Shown: positions 46,016-56,152, counted from the first letter of the stretch. The stretch is DNA of 64,000 nucleotides from Legionella septentrionalis (GCF_003989745.1 NZ_RZGS01000002.1:114249-178248), one strand, 5' to 3'. Numbers and translations: made by a program. The notes: generated by a model not told the origin, from the letters alone.

Positions 46016-46396
46016 CGATCCTGTTCTCCTTGTTAAAAAAATTAATCCAAAAGGGTCGATTTTTTTCTAAATGGCCTCCTCACTTTAAATAAAAAAACAA
46101 TTTATACCCTTTTTTAAAAAAAGATAAAGTTTAGGTGCCTAAGAAATTGTTTAAAAAGAAAACTAGATTGGAGTTTTGAGTTAGAGCATAAGAGTTAATT
46201 TTTTTATAAAAAATTTTTTACAGATTTTTAATTTATTAAAAAAATTAAACGATAAGTGGAAAATAAATGCATGCATTTGCAATGTGTAAGAAGAGCCGCA
46301 GACTGAACATCCAGTCTGCGGTTTTATCACAGGTTAAAAATTTATGATTCACATCTTTTGACGCGCTCAGAGTAAAGAATTTTTGTGAAGCGATCG
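46016..46396. other. AT-rich gap between two minus-strand genes
   Basis: This 381-base stretch has no gene. It contains the upstream region of the GH81-like gene, with long A and T runs at 46076-46250, and a hairpin at 46296-46321. No clear -35/-10 pair could be assigned. Confidence 0.6.
46296..46321. terminator. Hairpin downstream of the acetolactate-synthase-like gene
   Basis: CCGCAGACTG and CAGTCTGCGG form a perfect 10-bp stem with a 6-base loop. On the minus strand it lies 75 bases past the stop at 46397 and is followed by a pyrimidine-rich CTCTTCTT. The TTTT on its other side would suit plus-strand reading. Confidence 0.6.
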
Positions 46397-48052
46397 TTAA
46401 ATCGCTTGCGTTAGTTTTCCCAATTTATCCGTTAATTTGGTGTTTTCAGAATAATCTACCGGACAATCGATGAGCACAATTTCATTGCTTGCAAGTGCTG
46501 ATTGCAAAACGGGCAACAATTCTTGTGCGCTTTGGATGGAATGGGCGCGGATACCGAAACTTTCAGCGTATTTCACAAAATCAGGATTGCTAAATTTAAC
46601 ATGATGAGAATCACCGTATTCAAGCTCTTGTTTCCATTGGATTAAACCGTAGGCATTGTCACGCCAAATAAAAATAATAAATGGAATTTTTTCACGTTTC
46701 GCAGTTTCGATTTCCTGCGAGTTCATTAAAAAAGAGCCATCACCCATGACTGCCATGACATGCCGGTCTGGATACACCAGTTTTGCTGCCAGCGCACCCG
46801 GTAAAGAAAAACCCATGGTGGCCAAACTGTTTGAAATAATACACGTGTTGGATTGGTAGCAAGGATACAATCTTGCCATCCACATTTTAAGCGCTCCCGT
46901 ATCGCAGAGGATAATATCGGATTTGCGCATGGCTTTGCGCAAATCTGCTATGATTCTTTGCGGTTTTAAAGGGAAGCTATCGTCATTCTCATGGTCATTA
47001 ACTTCATCCAAAAGCATCGTTCTTAATTTGGCTAATTCCGGGGAAAGCGTATCACGAGGTTTGATTTCATTGGCCAGTGCATCGAGACAGGCACCAAGGC
47101 CGCCCTCTATCCCCACCGTCAAAACATAATTGGCATCCACTTCTGCCGGTGTTCCATGGATATGGATTATCTTTTTATCGCGGTGTGGATTCCAGGCACT
47201 TGGCGCATATTCCACTAAATCATAACCCACGGTAATGATGAGATCAGCGCGCGCGAAGCCAAAATTAGTGTAATCCTGGCGCATAAACCCAATGGCTCCG
47301 ATGACTAAAGGGTTATCGGCAGGGACGACCCCTTTTGCCATAAACGTGGTAGCTATCGGAATTTTTGTTACATTAATGAAACGGGCCAGCGCTTCTTCAG
47401 CATGATGCCGGTAAACGCCTGCTCCAGCTAAAATCATCACTTGTTTGGCTGCATTAATGCATTCAGCCGCTTTTTTAATTTGTTCATGATTGGGCATAGT
47501 CATTTTAGGCGATTGTGGCCGCAGGGGGATTTCGGCAGCCGGCAATTGAGCGACATCTTCCGGTAAAACCAATGCCACGGCACCACAACGCTCGGATTGA
47601 GCTTGTTTAAATCCTTTACGCACCAATTCCGGTACGGAAGAGGGCAGGGATAACATGGCATCCCATTTGGTTACGGCTGAAAACAAACGCGTGAGATCAA
47701 TAATTTGATGGGATTCTTTATGCAGGCGATTTATGGCGGCTTGCGCCACCAAGGCCACTAAGGGTGAGCTATCCAGATTGGCATCTGCCGTACCTAACAA
47801 TAAATTAATGGCACCAGGGCCTAAAGTTGCCAGACAAACGCCGGCTTTGCCAGTCAGGCGTCCATAAATATCCGCAATGAATGAAGCCCCTTGCTCATGA
47901 CGGGTTAAGATAAAGCGAATTTTTTGAGATTTAGACAAAGCTTCGATGAAATCGGTATTTTCTTCGCCTGGTAAGCCAAAAATGTATTCTACACCTTCTT
48001 CTTCCAGGCATTTTACCAACAATTCAGCTACATTTTGTTGCGATCCTTTCAT
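46397..48052 (-). CDS. Acetolactate-synthase-like thiamine diphosphate enzyme
   Basis: This 551-residue enzyme belongs to the acetolactate synthase/pyruvate-oxidase family. It has the N-terminal PYR domain with the opening FGLPGEEN and the catalytic Glu in RHEQGAS (about residue 53), the central domain (about 190-330), and the C-terminal PP domain with the metal-ThDP motif GDGSFLMNSQEIETAKREKIPF (about 435-460). The single polypeptide has no adjacent small regulatory subunit, which points to a catabolic-type or general 2-oxoacid carboligase instead of the branched-chain biosynthetic IlvB. In the window it stands alone between exported genes and carB. The exact substrate is not determined. Confidence 0.82.
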   Translation of the reverse strand: MKGSQQNVAELLVKCLEEEGVEYIFGLPGEENTDFIEALSKSQKIRFILTRHEQGASFIADIYGRLTGKAGVCLATLGPGAINLLLGTADANLDSSPLVALVAQAAINRLHKESHQIIDLTRLFSAVTKWDAMLSLPSSVPELVRKGFKQAQSERCGAVALVLPEDVAQLPAAEIPLRPQSPKMTMPNHEQIKKAAECINAAKQVMILAGAGVYRHHAEEALARFINVTKIPIATTFMAKGVVPADNPLVIGAIGFMRQDYTNFGFARADLIITVGYDLVEYAPSAWNPHRDKKIIHIHGTPAEVDANYVLTVGIEGGLGACLDALANEIKPRDTLSPELAKLRTMLLDEVNDHENDDSFPLKPQRIIADLRKAMRKSDIILCDTGALKMWMARLYPCYQSNTCIISNSLATMGFSLPGALAAKLVYPDRHVMAVMGDGSFLMNSQEIETAKREKIPFIIFIWRDNAYGLIQWKQELEYGDSHHVKFSNPDFVKYAESFGIRAHSIQSAQELLPVLQSALASNEIVLIDCPVDYSENTKLTDKLGKLTQAI

Positions 48053-48298
48053 TTTTTATAATCCTTTATTATGCGACTAATACTAGTTTAGATGGTTTGA
48101 AATCGTTTCGTTAATGCAGCGACAAGGATTTGTGCAAACATAAAGAATGAAAGCCATGCGAATGCTTAAAGCAGCGCTTTCTTTATGATGTGTAAAAGAA
48201 AGTTGCTTAAATTTAAAAAAGAATGCTCTTGTCTACAGGTATAATCTTTCGCTAAAAATCGATAAAATAAGCCACTTTTATATTTATTAGCAGTCAAT

Positions 48299-51200
48299 AT
48301 GCCTAAGCGAACTGATATTCACTCCATTCTTATTCTTGGCGCGGGTCCTATTGTCATTGGACAAGCATGCGAATTTGATTATTCAGGTACACAGGCAGTG
48401 CGTGCCCTAAAAAAAGAAGGGTACCGCGTTATTTTGGTGAATTCCAACCCGGCGACCATCATGACGGATCCGGAGCTGGCTGATGCCACCTATGTTGAAC
48501 CGGTGTTATGGCCTGAAGTAGCGCGCATTATCGAAAAGGAAAGACCGGATGCCCTTTTGCCGACCATGGGAGGGCAAACCGCCTTAAACTGTGCGCTTGA
48601 TTTAGTGCGTGAAGGCATCTTGGAAAAATTTAACATCGAATTGATTGGGGCTAGCCGGGAAGCCATCGACAAGGCAGAAGATCGTGAAAAATTCCGCTTG
48701 CTAATGAAAAAAATTGGGCTTGAGATGCCCCGCTCCGCAATTGCGCATAGTTTGGAAGAAGCCTTGTCCGTGCAGGCGCAATTAGGATTTCCAACCATCA
48801 TCCGCCCATCATTTACCATGGGGGGCAGCGGCGGCGGTATTGCTTATAACCGTGAAGAATTTGAAGAAATTTGTGCGCGCGGCCTCGAATTATCACCCAC
48901 TCACGAATTATTACTGGATGAATCAGTTCTTGGCTGGAAAGAGTTTGAGATGGAAGTCGTCCGCGATAAAAACGACAATTGCATCATCGTATGCACCATT
49001 GAGAACTTGGATCCCATGGGGGTACACACGGGTGATTCAATTACGGTTGCGCCCGCGCAAACGTTAACGGATAAAGAATTTCAACGCATGCGCGATGCCG
49101 CCATTCGCGTTTTGCGTGCCGTAGGCGTGGATACAGGCGGTTCTAATGTGCAATTTGCTGTAAACCCTGAAAATGGGCGCATGCTGGTTGTGGAAATGAA
49201 CCCGCGCGTGTCGCGCAGCTCAGCCCTGGCATCCAAGGCTACCGGATTCCCCATTGCCAAAGTAGCAGCATTATTGGCAGTGGGTTATACTCTGGATGAA
49301 TTGGCAAATGAAATTACAGGCGGGAAAACCCCTGCTTCATTTGAGCCTGCTATCGATTATGTGGTTACCAAAATACCGCGTTTTAATTTTGATAAATTCC
49401 CGCAAACCCCAAAAACATTGACCACACAAATGAAGTCGGTTGGGGAAGTGATGGCTATCGGCAGCACGTTCCAAGAGTCATTACAAAAAGCCATCCGTGG
49501 CTTGGAAATAGGTCGCAGTGGCTTGCAGCCGTTATTCAAGCATGGTGATTTGTCCTTGTTGCGCGGGTATTTACGCGAGCCTACCCCTGATCGCTTATGG
49601 TACATAGCCGATGCGTTTCGTCATGGCTTGACGCTTGAGGAAATTCAGCAGGAATCGCGAATTGATCCGTGGTTTTTGCAGCAGATCCAAGAATTGGTTT
49701 TCTTGGAAAATAGCATCAAAGGAAATTCCATTCACGAATTGAATGCGCAAAACTTACGGATACTTAAGCAAAAAGGTTTTTCCGATGCCTGTCTGGCTAT
49801 TCTTCTTAATTGCAAAGAAGAAGAAGTGCGGGTAAAACGTTTGGCAGTCAATGTTTCTCCAGTTTACAAACGTATTGATTCCTGTGCAGGCGAGTTTCCC
49901 AGTGCAACGGCGTACCTGTATTCCACGTATGAAGCTTCTTGTGAAGCCGCCCCGCAATTCAATAAACAAAAAATCATGATCTTAGGCGGGGGGCCAAACC
50001 GCATCGGCCAGGGCATTGAATTTGATTACTGTTGCGTGCATGCTGCTATGGCACTGCGTGAAGCGGGTTATCAAACGATCATGGTGAATTGCAATCCGGA
50101 AACAGTTTCCACGGATTTTGATACATCCGACCGCTTGTATTTTGAGCCGGTTACTTTGGAAGATGTTTTGTCTATTGTGGCGGTGGAGAAACCGGATGGT
50201 GTGATTGTGCATTATGGTGGACAAACACCACTTAAGCTTGCACGCGCTTTGGAGGCAAATGGCGTAAAAATCATTGGTACCTCGCCAGATGCAATTGATA
50301 AAGCCGAAGACAGAAAGCGCTTCCAGCAATTGGTGACGCGACTGCAATTGCACCAGCCTGCAAATGGCACGGTGCGCAGCGAAGAAGAAGCCATTTCCCT
50401 GGCAAATAAAATTGGCTATCCTCTGGTGGTTCGCCCTTCCTATGTCTTGGGCGGCCGGGCAATGGAGATAGTGCATCACGAAGAAGATTTACGGCATTAT
50501 CTTTCTCATGCAGTGGATGTGTCCGAAGATTCGCCTGTTTTATTGGATCGATTCTTAAATGATGCGATTGAAGTTGATATTGATGCCGTGTGTGATGGTA
50601 AAGAAGTCTTAATCGGCGCTATCATGGAACACATCGAGCAAGCAGGGGTACATTCAGGAGACTCAGCCTGCACTTTGCCGCCATTTAGCTTAAGCGTGGT
50701 AGTGCAGCAGGATTTAATTGAGCAAATACGCACCATGGCATTGGAGCTGGGCGTCGTAGGGTTAATCAATGCACAATTTGCAATTCAGGCGGATGACATT
50801 TATATATTGGAAGTTAACCCGCGCGCTTCACGCACCGTGCCCTTCGTGTCCAAAGCGACGGGGTTACCATTGGCTAAAATTGCTGCCCGCTGCAAGGTTG
50901 GGCAAAGTTTAAAGGAACAAGGCTTAAGCCAGCATTATCCAATGCCGGCTTTTTATTCCATTAAACTGCCTGTATTTCCATTTATAAAGTTTTCGGGCGT
51001 TGATTCCATTTTAGGGCCTGAAATGAAATCTACAGGCGAAGTCATGGGGATTGCCCGGCGTTTTGGTCAGGCTTACGCAAAAGCGCAACTGGGGGCTGGT
51101 GTTAATATTTTGAAACGACGGAAAGCTTTCCTTTCCGTGCGCGATGCAGATAAAGCCAAGGTAGGTGAGATTGCCAAACGCTTGATTGATTTGGGTTTTG

Positions 51201-51505
51201 AAATTGTGGCAACCAAGGGCACAGCCATAGTTTTGGCAGCTGCAGGCATTGAATGCAAGCGCGTGTTCAAAGTGGCTGAAGGCAGGCCACATATTGTTGA
51301 TTACATAAAAAACAATGATATTGACTTCATTGTCAATACAACAGAAGGCAAGCAAGCTATTGCCGATTCATTTGCCATACGCCGCAATGCCTTGCAGCAT
51401 AAGGTTAGCTATACCACGACCTTGTCTGGAGCGGAAGCAGCTTGTTTGGCAATGAAATACGAAGACAGGCAAACGGTGACCCGTTTGCAGGATTTACATA
51501 AATAA
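48299..51505 (+). CDS. carB: Carbamoyl-phosphate synthase large subunit
   Basis: CarB makes carbamoyl phosphate from bicarbonate, ammonia and two ATP. The 1068-residue protein has two homologous halves: the first ATP-grasp half (about 1-400) begins with [24 protein letters not shown]; the second (about 555-930) begins with [23 protein letters not shown]; each holds the ATP-grasp core. The C-terminal MGS-like allosteric domain (about 935-1068) follows. Length and motifs are typical. It is separated from carA by metK, ahcY, two exported proteins and an ALS-like gene. greA follows 64 bases downstream. Confidence 0.98.
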   Translation: MPKRTDIHSILILGAGPIVIGQACEFDYSGTQAVRALKKEGYRVILVNSNPATIMTDPELADATYVEPVLWPEVARIIEKERPDALLPTMGGQTALNCALDLVREGILEKFNIELIGASREAIDKAEDREKFRLLMKKIGLEMPRSAIAHSLEEALSVQAQLGFPTIIRPSFTMGGSGGGIAYNREEFEEICARGLELSPTHELLLDESVLGWKEFEMEVVRDKNDNCIIVCTIENLDPMGVHTGDSITVAPAQTLTDKEFQRMRDAAIRVLRAVGVDTGGSNVQFAVNPENGRMLVVEMNPRVSRSSALASKATGFPIAKVAALLAVGYTLDELANEITGGKTPASFEPAIDYVVTKIPRFNFDKFPQTPKTLTTQMKSVGEVMAIGSTFQESLQKAIRGLEIGRSGLQPLFKHGDLSLLRGYLREPTPDRLWYIADAFRHGLTLEEIQQESRIDPWFLQQIQELVFLENSIKGNSIHELNAQNLRILKQKGFSDACLAILLNCKEEEVRVKRLAVNVSPVYKRIDSCAGEFPSATAYLYSTYEASCEAAPQFNKQKIMILGGGPNRIGQGIEFDYCCVHAAMALREAGYQTIMVNCNPETVSTDFDTSDRLYFEPVTLEDVLSIVAVEKPDGVIVHYGGQTPLKLARALEANGVKIIGTSPDAIDKAEDRKRFQQLVTRLQLHQPANGTVRSEEEAISLANKIGYPLVVRPSYVLGGRAMEIVHHEEDLRHYLSHAVDVSEDSPVLLDRFLNDAIEVDIDAVCDGKEVLIGAIMEHIEQAGVHSGDSACTLPPFSLSVVVQQDLIEQIRTMALELGVVGLINAQFAIQADDIYILEVNPRASRTVPFVSKATGLPLAKIAARCKVGQSLKEQGLSQHYPMPAFYSIKLPVFPFIKFSGVDSILGPEMKSTGEVMGIARRFGQAYAKAQLGAGVNILKRRKAFLSVRDADKAKVGEIAKRLIDLGFEIVATKGTAIVLAAAGIECKRVFKVAEGRPHIVDYIKNNDIDFIVNTTEGKQAIADSFAIRRNALQHKVSYTTTLSGAEAACLAMKYEDRQTVTRLQDLHK

Positions 51506-51569
51506 CATGGGAATCATGGCCTAACATGGAAGGTTATGTACTCCTAATTAAGATTTCGAGGATAGAGAC

Positions 51570-52058
51570 ATGTCAAAACATCCTATGACGGTGAAAGGCG
51601 CACAGGCGCTTAAAGAAGAATTGCATCGCTTGAAAACAATCGAGCGACCAAGAATTATCGAAGCCATTGCTACGGCACGTGCTCATGGTGATCTGAAGGA
51701 AAATGCGGAATATCATGCAGCTCGTGAACAACAGAGTTTTATTGAAGGGCGCATTCAGGAACTTGAAGCCAAACTATCCAATGCTCAAATTGTAGACATC
51801 AGCAAGATGGAGAATCAAGGACGGGTTGTTTTTGGCACGACTGTACGTTTATGCCATGTGCAAACTGAAGCGGAAATTACCTATCAAATTGTCGGGGAAG
51901 ACGAAGCGGATTTAAAATTGAATAAAATTTCTTACAGTTCGCCCATAGGACGGGCATTAATTGGCAAAAATTTGGATGACACCGTAGTTGTAAATACGCC
52001 GGGTGGCATGGTTGAATACGAAATTATAGCCGTAGACTATACAACGGCCGATGCCTAA
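51570..52058 (+). CDS. greA: Transcription elongation factor GreA
   Basis: GreA rescues backtracked RNA polymerase by stimulating transcript cleavage through its coiled coil. The 162-residue protein has the N-terminal coiled-coil finger (about 1-75) with the acidic tip region [14 protein letters not shown], and the C-terminal FKBP-like domain ending in [16 protein letters not shown] lies before the ATG. It follows carB, an order seen in many gammaproteobacteria. Confidence 0.97.
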   Translation: MSKHPMTVKGAQALKEELHRLKTIERPRIIEAIATARAHGDLKENAEYHAAREQQSFIEGRIQELEAKLSNAQIVDISKMENQGRVVFGTTVRLCHVQTEAEITYQIVGEDEADLKLNKISYSSPIGRALIGKNLDDTVVVNTPGGMVEYEIIAVDYTTADA

Positions 52059-52068
52059 ATTTTCTGCG

Positions 52069-52099
52069 CAAGGAAGGAACCCAAGATGTTTCTTCCTTG
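52069..52099 (+). terminator. Rho-independent terminator after greA
   Basis: CAAGGAAGGAAC (52069-52080) pairs with GTTTCTTCCTTG (52088-52099), including one G-U pair, around a 7-base loop, followed by ATTTGG. It lies 11 bases past the greA stop. Confidence 0.65.
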
Positions 52100-52126
52100 A
52101 TTTGGCAATTAAGAGATTTAAAACCG

Positions 52127-52936
52127 TCATTCCTGAATAATCGCTTGCAGGTGTTTTTCTTCACATGCTGCTAATAATGAATCAATCGCATCCATCATTC
52201 CTAAATCACGCAGGACGCGAAATCCCAGATTAGCCGTTGCAGCCGTTCCTTCTGCTTTGATTCCTCGCGTGCGCCATGCCACAAGCTCTTGTTGTAAGTC
52301 ACTGAAAAGAATGCAATTAAAATGATTGGGATTTTTGGCATAAGCTTGCTGTAATTGCCGCAAGCGGTTTTGATATTTTTCAACAACAATCTTTATTTCT
52401 TGTTGAGTGTGAGTGCTTGTTTTACGGAGTGGCTTTTGCAACCATTTATTTTGCAAAAGGGAGTAAACGCCGCCGCTTTCCGCCATAAATGGGAGTACGG
52501 TAACTTCAACAATACGATTTTTATAAGTAATCTTTCGTTTGTGCCAAGTCGATTCGCTTAAAAAAATTAAATAATCTTTTAACAGTTTCTGATCGCATGC
52601 CGGCAAGTTTATTACCAGGTGAACATCGATATCTGAATTTTTCGTATAATTGTAACCGGCATTACTGCCTGTTAACAGGATGTCAACCAATTTGGCATCG
52701 GGAAATTGGTTTTTCAATTTATTAAAATAATAATTGCCAATTTGTATCAGTTTTTTGCGCAAATCAGGTTTTAATGTCCCGTCATTAAAAATATCAGGGT
52801 TTAACTGGGCATTTCCCTGCCAAATTTCCCTGATTTTTTCATTCAACACCACAGGCGCTTGCTTTGTTTCTGCCGCGGCAAACGTGGCGGGCAGGAACAA
52901 TTGCCAGGCTGCTAATAACAACAAAAAGTGTTTCAT
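52127..52936 (-). CDS. Exported nucleotidyltransferase-fold protein
   Basis: The 269-residue protein starts with a Sec signal peptide (MKHFLLLLAAW..., cleavage likely after Ala-Ala near residue 22). The mature part has a polymerase-beta-type nucleotidyltransferase core: G90-S91 in LLTGSNAGYNYT, then S-D102-I-D104-V-H, and a third acidic residue E144 in RIVEVTVLPF. The order GS-x(10)-DxD-x(39)-E matches this fold and its metal site. Such enzymes attach nucleotides to proteins, RNA or antibiotics and are normally cytoplasmic, so a signal peptide is unexpected. The C-terminal 110 residues are helical. The partner is unknown. It is convergent with greA and the substrate is not predictable. Confidence 0.7.
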   Translation of the reverse strand: MKHFLLLLAAWQLFLPATFAAAETKQAPVVLNEKIREIWQGNAQLNPDIFNDGTLKPDLRKKLIQIGNYYFNKLKNQFPDAKLVDILLTGSNAGYNYTKNSDIDVHLVINLPACDQKLLKDYLIFLSESTWHKRKITYKNRIVEVTVLPFMAESGGVYSLLQNKWLQKPLRKTSTHTQQEIKIVVEKYQNRLRQLQQAYAKNPNHFNCILFSDLQQELVAWRTRGIKAEGTAATANLGFRVLRDLGMMDAIDSLLAACEEKHLQAIIQE

Positions 52937-53090
52937 TTTATTCCTTTAACAAAAATACAATGAAAAAGCACTCTTTGATTATAAACTATGCAACGCAAGT
53001 TGGTTAAGGGCACCAGGTTTTGTTGTTACAAGCAGTCCCCTGTATTTGGCATCTATGCTCGGTAAATTCCTGACCAATAACGATCTGCAC

Positions 53091-53441
53091 CTAGGCATTT
53101 ACCCAAATCACATCGTCTTTAATTTGCGTCGAATAAATTTTCAATGGTTTTTCTTTTGAAACTTTGCCCAGTAATTTCCCAACCACCGGTGGCCATGGTG
53201 ACCAACATGCACTTTCACCAGTTTTTAAATGAAAAGCACTCTTGTGGAAAGGACAAACAATAGCACAATCGTCTGTCAGCTCGCCTTTCAACAGAGGAAG
53301 TTTAAGATGCGGGCATTGAGATTGAATGGCATGCACTTCTTCCTGGTGCCAGAGCAGTAGGATCCCTTGATTGTTCAAGGTGAGTTTTTGACGTTTTTTT
53401 TGTTGTAATTCGATTAAAGGTAAGGCAGGCAGCCAAGCCAT
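53091..53441 (-). CDS. Rieske [2Fe-2S] ferredoxin-like protein
   Basis: This 116-residue soluble protein has the Rieske ligands C43-P-H45 and C63-P-F-H66, the spacing CxH-x17-CxxH of the ferredoxin-type family. It has a small beta fold without a signal peptide or membrane anchor, so it is a cytoplasmic electron carrier or a component of an oxygenase. It lies 42 bases downstream of the SDR gene on the same strand and could be co-transcribed with it. The partner is unknown. Confidence 0.82.
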   Translation of the reverse strand: MAWLPALPLIELQQKKRQKLTLNNQGILLLWHQEEVHAIQSQCPHLKLPLLKGELTDDCAIVCPFHKSAFHLKTGESACWSPWPPVVGKLLGKVSKEKPLKIYSTQIKDDVIWVNA

Positions 53442-53483
53442 ATTGCTCTCCGCATAAGTGGACAGGCTGCATCATACCATAAA

Positions 53484-54179
53484 TTACCAGGGAATCATGG
53501 AGTCGTCATAACCACGCAATACTTCAGCATGACTGTTATGTTTATATTTATCGATGACGGTTAGCATATGGTTAACACTGGCATGCGGTGTCAGCGGTGC
53601 ATTAGGACCTCCTAAGTCTGTTTTTACCCAGCCAGGATGCAACAACATGACGTTTATATTGTCTTGCGCCACATCCAATGCAAAAGAGCGCATGGCACAA
53701 TTTAAGGCGGCTTTACTCGTGCGATACGCATAGCTTCGCCCTTGTTCATTGCTGCTGATGCTGCCCATCTTTGAACTGATGCAGACAATTAATTTACCTT
53801 GGCCGAGCTTTAATGATGGCAGCAAGGCTTCACTCAATTTTAACGGTCCAAAGCAATTGACTTCCACAAGGTGCAGGAAGTTTTCACGCGCAATATTACC
53901 TATTGTTACGCCTGATTCTCCGCTTATCCCGGCATTATTTATCAACCAGTCAATGGGTGTCTTGCCGAATTCTTGTGCCAGGGCAACAATGTCATTGGTT
54001 TTACTGATATCCAATGTCTTAATGGTCAAATTTTTGTATTGTTTTTGTAGCGTTTTTAAAGCGTGGGCGTCTTTTGGTTTGCGGCAAGTTGCGATGACTT
54101 GCATGCCTTGCGCGCAAAGTTGTTTGGCAAATTCAAACCCTATGCCTCGATTTGCACCAGTAATAAATACCGTGTTCAT
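53484..54179 (-). CDS. Short-chain dehydrogenase/reductase (SDR)
   Basis: A 231-residue classical SDR. The nucleotide-binding motif is TGANRGIG (7-14), NNAG is at 81-84, and the catalytic Ser region CISSKMGS (about 133-140) precedes Y152-x3-K156. An Arg-Lys pair after strand 2 (CRKPKD) suggests NADP preference. The carbonyl-reducing substrate is not predictable; members of this subgroup resemble sniffer/C-factor proteins, which are oxidoreductases with signalling roles in some bacteria. A GGGGATCTCC-like stretch precedes the start, but the ribosome binding site is weak. The Rieske gene follows. Confidence 0.85.
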   Translation of the reverse strand: MNTVFITGANRGIGFEFAKQLCAQGMQVIATCRKPKDAHALKTLQKQYKNLTIKTLDISKTNDIVALAQEFGKTPIDWLINNAGISGESGVTIGNIARENFLHLVEVNCFGPLKLSEALLPSLKLGQGKLIVCISSKMGSISSNEQGRSYAYRTSKAALNCAMRSFALDVAQDNINVMLLHPGWVKTDLGGPNAPLTPHASVNHMLTVIDKYKHNSHAEVLRGYDDSMIPW

Positions 54180-54416
54180 GGGGATCTCCGATTGCTCATG
54201 TAAGTTGTCATGAATTACATAGTATAGAAATTTTTAAAAATAACATGCTGCATGGCTTTCTTTCTTATGGCAATTGGCGATGCAAGGATTGCTTGTGTCA
54301 GAAAGATTGCAAAAAATAAGCAGGCAAAAATAAATAAATAATTCTATAGTCTTAGCCCCGCGTCGCAAATCATAATGAACTATAATTATACAGTAAGACA
54401 ACCGCGGGGGGACGAG

Positions 54417-55310
54417 ATGGCTCGGCAAATAACAACGGAAAATTACGTGGATTCCTTCTCAATACATCAATTTTATATGGAAATTCTAAATTGTATGCCC
54501 GATATAGTGTACTGGGTTGACAGCGATTGCAATTTAAAAGGGTGTAACATCAGTTTCGTGAAATTGCTTAATTTAAAGCAGGTACGTGATTTTAACGGCA
54601 CACCTTATGAGCAAATGGCCAAATTTACCAAATGGTCTAAAGAGAGAATCGAAGCATTTCGCTTGGATGACATGAAAGTTATTTTTTCCGGGCAGCAGCA
54701 ATGGGATATTGAAGAAGCGCCAGTTTATGATGAAAAAGGCGAGGCAACTTATTTTTTAGCCAGGCGCGTGCCCCTGTTTGATGAGCATCGTCATGTAACC
54801 GAGCTGGTTGTGGTGTTAACTGATATAACCGAGCGAAAAAAACTGGAAACCCAGGTTGCCAAGCCGGAAGAAGAAGTTCCCCAGGAAGTAAAACATGTTG
54901 CCGAGCCTCATATATTGATGGTGGAAGATAATTTTATAGCTCAGAAGGTTGAAGAAGCATTGCTTACCGCATTGAATTGCCAGGTTGATATTGCTGAGTC
55001 CGGTGATAAAGCTTTGCAGCTTTTCAGTCCGGGCAAATATGACATGGTGTTAATGGATATAGGGCTTGAGGATACATCAGGTTATATGGTGGCGAAAAAA
55101 TTCCGGCAAATGGAAGAAAATACTGATTTTCATGTACCCATTATTGCCCTTACCTCTTACCAGGCGGATGTAGTGAAGGAAGATTGTAAAGAATATTTTA
55201 TGGATGGGGTTTTGACCAAGCCTTTAACCAGTGAACAAGCCAAACAGATTATTCAACATTTTGTTAACCACGAAAAAATTGCGGTCAAGGGTTTAAAGGG
55301 TGAAAATTAA
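54417..55310 (+). CDS. PAS domain fused to a response-regulator receiver
   Basis: This 297-residue cytoplasmic protein joins a PAS sensor domain with a PAC tail (about residues 20-145; PDIVYWVDSDCNLKGCN start and VVVLTDITERK end) to a receiver domain (about 170-290). The receiver has the acidic pair in MVEDN, the phosphorylated Asp214 in LMDIGLED, the Thr switch in ALTSY and the Lys in TKPL. There is no histidine kinase or output domain. This would let it act as a phosphate sink or a receiver controlled by an outside kinase. I chose ATG 54417 because GGGGGGACGAG precedes it; the longer frame starts at 54375, upstream of a TATAAT. A strong terminator follows. Confidence 0.82.
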   Translation: MARQITTENYVDSFSIHQFYMEILNCMPDIVYWVDSDCNLKGCNISFVKLLNLKQVRDFNGTPYEQMAKFTKWSKERIEAFRLDDMKVIFSGQQQWDIEEAPVYDEKGEATYFLARRVPLFDEHRHVTELVVVLTDITERKKLETQVAKPEEEVPQEVKHVAEPHILMVEDNFIAQKVEEALLTALNCQVDIAESGDKALQLFSPGKYDMVLMDIGLEDTSGYMVAKKFRQMEENTDFHVPIIALTSYQADVVKEDCKEYFMDGVLTKPLTSEQAKQIIQHFVNHEKIAVKGLKGEN

Positions 55311-55327
55311 TCGTTGATTGCAAGGAA

Positions 55328-55348
55328 ATGGCCCGCATCGCGGGCCAT
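55328..55348. terminator. Rho-independent terminator, bidirectional
   Basis: ATGGCCCGC (55328-55336), loop ATC, GCGGGCCAT (55340-55348): a perfect 9-bp stem, followed on the plus strand by TTTTT (55353-55357). It separates the PAS-receiver gene from the convergent phosphatase gene and may serve both. Confidence 0.8.
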
Positions 55349-55355
55349 AGAATTT

Positions 55356-56027
55356 TTAGGGTAAGAAATAATAGGGGTTAGGCAATTTAAACGTTTTTTC
55401 GGCTGAACCGCCTGTCAAATCGCTGTGCTGATCCCCAATTGAGGCGATGATGGTATAGCCTGACTTGGCAATGGAAGCTCTGGTGCCTGCTTTAAAAGGG
55501 ATGATCGATGCTTTGTCATAATTATCCGGTTTTAAATATAAGCCGCTCCAGCCTTTATAGCCGGCTTTTTCCAAATTTTTAATGGTAGGCGCACGCTCAG
55601 CTTCTCTTCGTCCTGTAACAAAAAATACAGCGATGCCGTGTTTTAAGGCTTGCTGATATAAAGCCAACATGGGTTGAATGGCGGGGGAATCTGCCGCCAT
55701 AATTTCGCGATGCCATATTTTTTTATTGCCACCGAAATTATGGGAAGCCATTTTGTTATAATTCGATAAGCTGGTTTCATCAATATCCAACACAATGGCC
55801 AGTTTTTTCGGCTGCGGACTTTTCTGGTTGGCTTTGGCTTTCTCAAGAATAAATTGTTGAGCGAGCACAATGGTTTGGGTTAATTCCTTTTCATAAGTCC
55901 CTGAGTCATGATAAGCCTTAACTTCTTGCGTCAAAAGCCCAAGGTTTGCCGGTTCGGCAAAAGCAAATTGTGCGCAAATGAGAGCGCATGCCAGGCTTAG
56001 GGTTTTTAAAAAAGAATAATGCTTCAT
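55356..56027 (-). CDS. Exported HAD acid phosphatase (subfamily IIIB)
   Basis: The 223-residue protein begins with a Sec signal peptide (MKHYSFLKTLSLACALICAQFAFA-type core, cleavage near residue 24). The mature part is a HAD-superfamily IIIB acid phosphatase, as in plant vegetative storage proteins and bacterial class B/C acid phosphatases. The catalytic loop is D81-I-D83-E-T, with FFVTGRREAER as motif II and IGDQHSDLTG as motif IV. A phosphatase of this type could release phosphate from organic esters outside the cell. I chose the ATG at 56027 with GGAAGGA upstream; the longer frame (56084) would put an extra 19 residues before the signal peptide. Confidence 0.88.
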   Translation of the reverse strand: MKHYSFLKTLSLACALICAQFAFAEPANLGLLTQEVKAYHDSGTYEKELTQTIVLAQQFILEKAKANQKSPQPKKLAIVLDIDETSLSNYNKMASHNFGGNKKIWHREIMAADSPAIQPMLALYQQALKHGIAVFFVTGRREAERAPTIKNLEKAGYKGWSGLYLKPDNYDKASIIPFKAGTRASIAKSGYTIIASIGDQHSDLTGGSAEKTFKLPNPYYFLP

Positions 56028-56118
56028 GGTTACGTCCTTCCTTTGCAGTTTTCTGCATTTTATCGTGAATAAAATGTTTGTCAATCAGGCAGATTGTTTA
56101 TAATTTTTATAATCGATG

Positions 56119-56152
56119 CCTAAGCGGCGTAGGGTGCCATACCCCGCTTAGG
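56119..56152. other. Compound hairpin in the divergent phosphatase/suf gap
   Basis: CCTAAGCGG (56119-56127) pairs with CCGCTTAGG (56144-56152), and inside it GGGT (56132-56135) can pair with ACCC (56141-56144). It lies upstream of both divergent genes, so it is not a 3' terminator for either; it may be a 5' leader structure or an intergenic repeat. Confidence 0.5.
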
